Of a stretch of 64,000 nt of DNA, positions 36,701-45,700 are shown piece after piece. Under the pieces are notes generated by a model that worked only from the letters and a program-made list of their open reading frames with translations, had not been told where the DNA came from and did no database searches. The position numbers and the translations under genes are program-made. How positions within the stretch are numbered: the stretch's first letter is position 1; every line of letters begins with the position of its first letter. The DNA lies in assembly GCF_001999725.1 (NCBI RefSeq), contig NZ_MDDP01000023.1, forward strand, positions 98,148-162,147, in the 5' to 3' direction. The stretch is from Cellulophaga omnivescoria. GTDB taxonomy: Bacteria > Bacteroidota > Bacteroidia > Flavobacteriales > Flavobacteriaceae.

Positions 36701-39700
36701 AAGTTTACATTATCTATACTGTACAAATATGGACTAGTACCAGAAGGAGTTCCTGGTGTTGTAGCACCGTCTTCTATAGTAACTGTTATTGTTGCTGTAT
36801 TTACTGTATTATTAGGAGCACAAGCAAAATCTGTTGCAACTGCACTTATCAATAATTCTGTAGGCTGAGTAACCTCAACAGTTTGTATTACTGCACATTC
36901 TTTAGCAGAGACTACCTCTACTTGGTAAAAAGCAGCAGCTAAACCTGTAAAAGTAGGACTAGTTTGTGGTCCGGCTAATAAAATTGTTCCAGTAGCATCA
37001 TATAAATTATAGTTATAGATAGGATCTACATTTGTTGCTGGATCTAAATTAGCAGTAATACTACCATTTGATAAACCAAAACAACTAACATTTTCTATAG
37101 TTGAAGCTAATAAAATAGGATCTACCTTATCAACCAATTCTTGTGTAACTGTTTTTTCACATATTGGTGCACTTGTGTCTAAATCACGTACAACAAAGCT
37201 ATACAAACCAACTTCTGTTAGGCCGGTAAATACACCAGTTGTGTTTGTAATAGTAGAACCACTTATTGGTAATGTAGCTACAAACTCTAAGTTTGTAGAA
37301 CCACCTGTTACATTTACTGTTATTTGTCCGCCCGGATCTACTGTACAATCTATTGGTTTAGCCACAGTAGTAGAAACATTTATTTCTTCATACAATACTG
37401 TTGCAAGTGTTGTAAAGTCACAAGACCATTGATCGTTAATTAATACGGTGTAAGAACCAGCACCTAAACCAGAGAATATTGTAGTAGTCTGTGGAGAACC
37501 AACTGGAGTACCATCTTTAATAAGTTGGTATGTATAGTTACTTCCTTGTCCACCTACAGTATTAATTACTTCAATTTCACCTTCTAGGTTTGTACAATTT
37601 TCTTGGTTTACCCTTAAAGTTGCAGTTATAGGATCTGGTGTTACTAAATTAACATCTGCTAATTGAACAATACAACCATTTTTATCTGCAATCCAAACTT
37701 GGTAATCTGTACCAGCAGGAGCTGCAGCACCAGCTAAACCTGAAAATTTAGGATTAGAAACATAATCTGTTGGGTAAACAGGAGCAGGATTAGTTGCTAC
37801 ATCTACAAAGTAAACATAGTCTCCCCAACCACCAGCAGCATTAATAACTTCTATAACTCCGTCATTACCCATACAAGTTACAGGTGTAACTTCTGTAGCA
37901 GCAGTTATTGCAGCATTAGGACCAGTTATAGTAAATGCTTGTGTATACGTACATCTAGGATCTGGAGTTTGTTGTACTTCTATATAGTATGTACCAGCTA
38001 TTAAACTATTAACAACAAAGTTTCCATCTAAGTCAGAGGCTAAAGCTTGTACAACATTATTTGTTACAGCATCATACACGGTAAATGTCACACCATTAGC
38101 ATAAGTAACATTAGCATCATCATGTAAATTAAATTCAACACTACCATCATTACCACCAAAACAAATTACATTGCTTAATACAGTTGCATCTAATTCTAAT
38201 ACATCTGGACTAGTAATAGTTTCTGATGTTGTTATAATACAACCAGTATCTGCATGTCTTATTAAGAAATTATGCGTACCAACACCTAAACCAGTAAATA
38301 TTTCTGGATTAGTATGAGAAACAGTAGTTTGCCACGTTGTTCCGTTATCAATACTATACTCAAATTTAGAAGTATCATTAGCAGTAGAAGTTACAGATAT
38401 AGTTATTTCGCCATCTGTACCAGGATCACAAGTAATATCACCTGTAATGGTAGCAGTAGCCGTTAATAACTCATCATAAGGAGCAATGTCTGCCTCTATT
38501 GTACCAACACAGCCTTTATCATCATATACGTTAATAGTATAAGAACCTCCGGCAGTATTGGTTTCTATATAAACATTACTAGAGCCAGATTGTACAATGG
38601 TATCATCGCCAGTTGCAACCGTGTTATTATCATTTATAAATTCATAAATAACATAAGTATTGCTACCACCAGTAATGTTAGCAGCAGTATTATCTATAGT
38701 AATACTAGCATTGCTATTTGTGTTACCACTTGTTGGTGTACAACCAAATTCTACTACATCTGCATTTACAATTACAATAGGATTAGGTTCACTAATTACT
38801 ATATTAGTAATATCTGTTGTACAACCATTAGTACCAGTTGCAGTTACTGTATACGTATTTGGAGGAAGGTTCTCAAACGTATTTGTTGCAGGATTTAATG
38901 ACCCAACAACTGCAGGCGTAATTGTATATGTTAATGGGTTTATTCCATTATCTGTTTGGTATAAAGTTATAGTACCATCTTCTGCACTATTACAAGTAAT
39001 ATCTGTAAATGTGTGCGTAAATATTGGGGTTACTGCTGCAGGAACTTCTATTGTAAATCTTCTAAAACATTCAGGACCACTTGTATTATTATCATAAACA
39101 ATTACAGTATAAGTATCTACAACTGTTACCGTTGCTACAAGAGGATTTGTTGCCAATGCTGTTCTAGCAACAACAGTTCCTAAACCGTTTGTGATTTCAT
39201 AATCGTAATCTCCAGATCCATTTATAGCTTCAATTGTAATTTCTGCAGTACCTGGATTACAATCCATTAGTTTAGTAAGACTAACATTAGCCTCTAGTAC
39301 TGGATAAATAGTTGCACTATCTGTAGCTACACAGCCGTTACTATCTTTTATAGAAATGTTGTATGTACCAACTGCAAGATTAGTAAACAAACCTCCATTA
39401 TCTACATAAGTTAAACCACCATCTATAGAGTATAATATTTGTGCAGCTGTACTAGATGCATTTACTTGTAAAGTATTTGGTATAGCACAATTGTTTACAT
39501 CTATACTATCTATTGTTGGGTTAGGAGTTAATGTCATTATAACATCTCCTAAATTTTTAGCACAACTATATTGATCTTGAATAGTTACGTTATAAGTACC
39601 AGCAGGTGAATTAGCAGGAATTTCTATAGGATTATCTGTAGTACCGGTAATAGTTGTAAAAGGTGCAGGACCAGTTACTGTAAAAGTATAAGTACCGCCA

Positions 39701-42700
39701 CCGCCATTAATGTTTTGTATTTCAATAAGTCCAGGTGTAGCACATGAAATATCTTGTATTTTATTTAATGTAGCTGTAATATCATCTAACTCTTCTAACA
39801 ATAGATTTTCTGATGCAGATATACAACTATCTACTCCACTATCTCTTTCGGTAACTTGTATAAAATATTCTCCAGCTCCTAAACCAGATACTGTAACTGT
39901 TTGTGGTGAAGAAAAAGGAATGTTACCTCCACTATTTGCTACAGAAACAGGAGTACCTGTAATCATATTAAAAACTTCCCATCTGTATTCTGTACCATAT
40001 GGAAGTTGATTATCTGTAATTGTATATGTAATACTACCATTTGTCATACCAAAACAAGCTGGTACAGAAGTAGATGTTATTTCTAATGGTAACGTAATTA
40101 TATCGTTTACATTAACATCACTTTGTCTAACACAACCATTAGCATCCCTTACATAAAAAACATACGTTCTACCTGGTATTAAACCTGTAAATGTGTGAGG
40201 ATCTGATAGTCCCTTTGCAGGAGTAGTCCAAGGATTAATAGGTGTAGTTGCATCAAAATTAACAGGATCGTCTGTATACGTATATTGATAAGGTGCAGTA
40301 CCTTGATTACCTTGTACACTTACTTGTAGCTCATTACAATTTACTACAATTGGTAAAATTGTAATATCTAAATTATCTAATGGATATGATATAATATATC
40401 TAGGTAAATCTAATCTACATAATGTATTACCAGAAGCATCTACCGTTCTAATAGAAGGGTCTACAGCATCACCAGAAGTTAATGTGTATGTAGGAGCATT
40501 AAACTCATCAGATGTTTGCCAAGTAGTACCACCATCATGACTAAATTCTAATGTTCCGTTTAGTGTTGTTGTGTAGTTTAAGAATCTAAAGCCTGTTGCA
40601 GGGTCACAATTACCAGACAAAATAGATTCTATATCTGTTACTAACTCATCAGGATTATTAATTAATACAGGAGTTGTTTCTATTGTACATCCGCTTGCAT
40701 CCGTAACATTAATTGTATAGTTGCCAGGTGCTAAATTAAAAAATGTTTTAGTATTGTTTATTACATTGGTTGTGGTTTCATTAGATGCACCACCATTATC
40801 TAAATCTATAATTTGATATGTGTATGGCGCTATACCAGATGTAACTGTAATTGCTATAGTTCCTGTACCGTCGTGGCAAGTAGGATCTGTAGGTACTGCA
40901 TTATAAGTTAATGGAGTTGCAGGGTTAACTGTAACGGTCTCCATATATTCACAATGTGGATCTGCTGCGTTATTATCCCATACATAAACATCATAGTCAC
41001 CAGCATCAATAGCGGCTACACTATAATTATTTACATTACTAAAATCTGCTGCTGTTACAGGAGTTCCAGTAGGTACAAAAGCATAAGCTAAATTACCATC
41101 TCCACCAGTTGCATCAACAGTAATACTTCCATCTGCACAAGAACTAACGTGTACAACATCTATATCGGCATTAATTACAGGATTCAATACAACTGTTTCT
41201 TGTACGCCAACACAACCATAACCGTCTTTTACATCTATAGTGTATGTACCATTTGCTAGGTTAGTAAAAGTATAGCTTGTTGCAGTTGCCGGAGTTGGTG
41301 TAATCCAAGCACGACCGTTAATACTAAACTGGAAGTTTCCATTCCCAGGAATAGACGTAACGTCTACTTGTATTTCACCATCGTTTTCACCAGAATAACA
41401 CGCTGTAGGAGTTACTGTAAAAGTTGGTACTTCTGGAGCAGTAACAGTTACTGCAGGTGTTATGGCATTTGTACACAAATTATTATCCTGTACTCTTACA
41501 ATATAATTTTCATTAGCTGCATTTGCAGGTACATCTATAAATATTGCAGATGTTTGATATGCTCTAAAAACAGTATAACTTGTTGTTACTGTATTGTATA
41601 TTTCTAATTGATAGTTATACGTTGGTGTACCACCATTTGCAACAGCAGTTATTGTAGCACCTGTATTGTTACATGTAAATTCATCGGTGATAGAGGCAGT
41701 TACCGTGATAGCTGTTGGTTCTGTTAATTCTTGTGTTAACGGTATACTACACGCATTATCATCAACATCTCTAACTTCAATAGTATAGTTTTGGGCAGTT
41801 AAACCAGTTACTGATTGCGAAGTTGTAAAAGGCCCAGCATAAGTTGTACCACCATCTAAAGAATATTCAAATCCGCCAGCGCCAAAATTTGCAGCATTAA
41901 TAACAAATTCACCATCATTACCACCAAAACAAGATATGTTTTTTGGGTTTGTGATATTTGCTGTAAAAGCTTTTCCTGCTTCAACTACAACATCAAAAGT
42001 TACAGAAGAAGAACAAACTTCTGGTAATTGAAACGCTTGTATATCATCTATAGCAATATCATTACCATTAACAACAGCAGAATTTGTGCGTATAACAATA
42101 TCTAGGTTTGTGTTGGCACCAGGGTTTAATGTTACTATATAATTGTGCCAATCATTAGCATTATTGTTTTTAGGAATATTACCTGTAGATACACTATTAA
42201 TTACTGTACCACCAGCATCTACTAATTGGATTTCTATTGTTGGATCACCACCACTTTCACCGGTTCTTAATAAGTTGTATGCCCAAGTAGATATTGTAAT
42301 ATCTCTATTTGGTATAACCTCTATACCTCTTTTAGCATATACAATACCACCAACACCAGCTACACCACCAACGTTTATTGCTAAAAATCTTCCATTAGCA
42401 TTACCTGTATGGTCGTTAGGACTTCTCCAAGTACTAAATGGTGAAGCTATTGCTTGTGTAACCGAGTATTCACCATCATTAATTCTTGTATGTACTCCTG
42501 GGTCACAAGGCCTTACTGTACCATCTTGTGGTTCATAACAGTATAGAGGATCTATTTGTGTTATTGATGTATTTGCACCAACGCCAAAATCTTCTGATAG
42601 TAAATTACTTGGTGTAGGAGTTGCATTAGAAGTATAATCTACTCTAATTGTATGTGTGCCAGCTGCTACATCTGTAAATACATTACTTGTATTATCTGGT

Positions 42701-45700
42701 GTGTTAAATGAACCATTTATAGAGTATACATAATCAAAATCTGTACTACTTGGTGTTACTGTAATTTCGCCAAGACCCTCACAATCATAAGCTATAGAAG
42801 GAGAAAATGTAGGGGCTTCAGGAGCTTCATCAACAGTTACTGTCATTTCATACGTACATAAATTAGCATCTCTAATAAATAATGTATGCGTACCTGGTAA
42901 TAGGTTAGATATTGGGTTTGTACTATAGTTAACTCCACCATCAAAACTATATTCATAAGCAGGTGTACCACCTTGTGCATTTGTAATTCTAACCTCAGCA
43001 CCAGTTGTTGGGTTACACTCATATAAAGCTGTTACTGCTGCAGAAGCAGATAAAGTAAAAGGTTCTGTTATGGTATGTGTATCTGTTATTTCACAGTTAT
43101 TTGCATCCCTAACTACAATGTTGTAGCTATTTGCAGGTAGGTTATTAAAAGTATTTGTTGGTTGATACGTAGTACCACCATCTATACTGTATTGGTAAGG
43201 AGCTTCTCCTCCACCAGCAGTTATTGTTATGGTAGATTGTGCTTCACCACTACAAAGAATGTCTGTGCTTGTAGTAGATACTGTTAAAGCAGGATCTTGA
43301 GCAATGTTTAAATCGTACATAGCCTCACAAAAAGTTCCTGTACCGTTATTATCACGCACATACACATCATAATCACCAGCACCAGTTGTTACCGTTCTAG
43401 GATTAACATTTGTAAAATCTGTTGCAACCGGAGTAGCGCCATCAGGAACAATTGCATATACATAGTTTACACCGCTACCACCAGCAGGAGTAATTGTTAC
43501 TATGGCATCTGTAGCACAAGCTGTAATATTATCTGCTGTTGCAGTAACCGTTAATTCTGGATTTACTGTAATAGAAGCTGTTCCTGTACAGTTATTTCCG
43601 TCTATAACATCTATAGTATACGTACCCGGATTTAAGCCAGAGAACACGTTATTTGCGTTATAAGCGCCTCCATTAATTCTATATTGATAAGAGCCATCTC
43701 CGCCTGCAATTACGTTTGCAGTAAGTTCTAGTCCTGCAGCTGCTGTAAAGCAATCGTTATTTGGAACAATTTCTAAAGTAGGAGCTACTGAAGGATCTAA
43801 GTCAAAATTTGAAGTAACAATACATCCATTAGCATCTTCTACGCTTACATTAAAAGTACCTGTTTGGTTTAGGTTATTAAACGTACCAGTACCATTTGTA
43901 AATGTAGTTGTACCGTCTGGGTATGTAATTGTAAAACTGTTACTACCCCAGCCTCCCGTAGCAGTTAAAACAACACTACCATCTGTTGTACATGTAGGTT
44001 GTGATTCGTTAACAGTTAAAGTTAAAGCTGCAGTTGGTTCATTTATGGTAACATCTGTGGTTGCAGTACAATTTGTTTCTGTATCTGTTACAATTATTGT
44101 GTATGTACCATTATCTAAATTACCTAAAGAAATTAATGTATTATTTACTGCTGTACCAGCTGGTACCGTTGTAGGTCCTGTTATTGTATAACTGTATGTA
44201 GAATTAAAACCTGTTACAGTAAATTCTGCTTCTCCATCTGTATTATTAAAACAAGAAACATTACTTACTAATCTGCCTGTTACAACTATAGGATTTACAG
44301 GTCTAATTGTAAAACTTTCTTCATACTCACAACCTTTATCATCAGTTACTCTAAAAGTATATGTATTTGGTGCTAAACCATTAAAAGTTGCTGTGTTTCC
44401 TGTAGTACTTGTAGCCGTTATTGCTGTTGGAGCAATAATGTCAAAAACATAAGGAGCAGTACCATTTGCAACTGTTACTGTAACATTTGATGTTTGTGTA
44501 GGACAATTTGGAGCCGTTGCTGTAAAATCTAAATCTGTTGGTGGATTTAATGCATCTATAACAATTTCATTTGTTACAAACGTACACATATTGGCATCTC
44601 TAATTGTAATAGTATAACTACCATTAGTTAGGTTTGCAAATGTATCTGCACCTACACCTGAGTTAAAGTTAACACCATCTATACTATACTCATAAGGAGC
44701 AGCACCACCAGCTACATTTTGAGCTTGTATTGTTGCCTCTTGTAAACATGTATAGTCATCTACTAAAACAGCATCACCTGTAACACCATTTGTAGGACCA
44801 CCAATAGTAAAAGGTTCATCAAAATCACATGATGTACCACCTATGGTTTGTGTTATGGTAAGTATGTAATTTCCTTGCGGTAATGATGAAAAACTGCCAG
44901 AATTGTTAATACTTGTTGTTGTTCCGTCTGGATATAATAAACTGTAGGATAACGTATAACCATTACTGTTTGTTATATTAATATCATAACTACCATCTTC
45001 TGCACCAAAACAGCTTTCATCTGTAATGTTAGGATTGTATGTAATTGCAGGCGCTATGTCTATTGTAGCCTCATTAGTAATTATATAACAATTGTTACTA
45101 CCAACAACAATAAATTCATAAGTACCAGCCTCTGCAGCACTAAAATTAAAATCGCTTGTAGTTTGGTATGCACTAGCAGGAATATCACTTAAAGAAAAAG
45201 GAGAAGGATATAAATCTACACCATCTTTACTCCATATTGCATAGCTATATGATGGATTAGCAATACCACCAGTAGCTGTTACAGATATAGTACCGTCTGT
45301 ACAATCTATAGACTTTGTAGTTAGTGCAGAACCTGCTAGGTCTGATACATCATTAATAGTTACTTCTCTAGTTAATGTACAACCATTATCTGTACTAACG
45401 GTTACATCATAAACACCATCATTTAAACCTTCAAAAGTATGGTCATTGTCATTAGTTGGTCCAAACGTATCTACCTCTACACCACCTTGTGATATTGAAA
45501 AATAGTACTGTGGTTCTACGTCTTCAGCAGATATTCTTATTTCTCCTAAACCATTACAATCTGTATCTTTTGTTGTAATATTAACTACATAGTCTCTTCT
45601 TAATACCCCTATGTCTTCTAATCTAAAAACACAACCATCTACAACACCTTGCTGACGCATTTCTACTGTGTAGGCTCCGTTATTTGTTATTGGAAAAACA

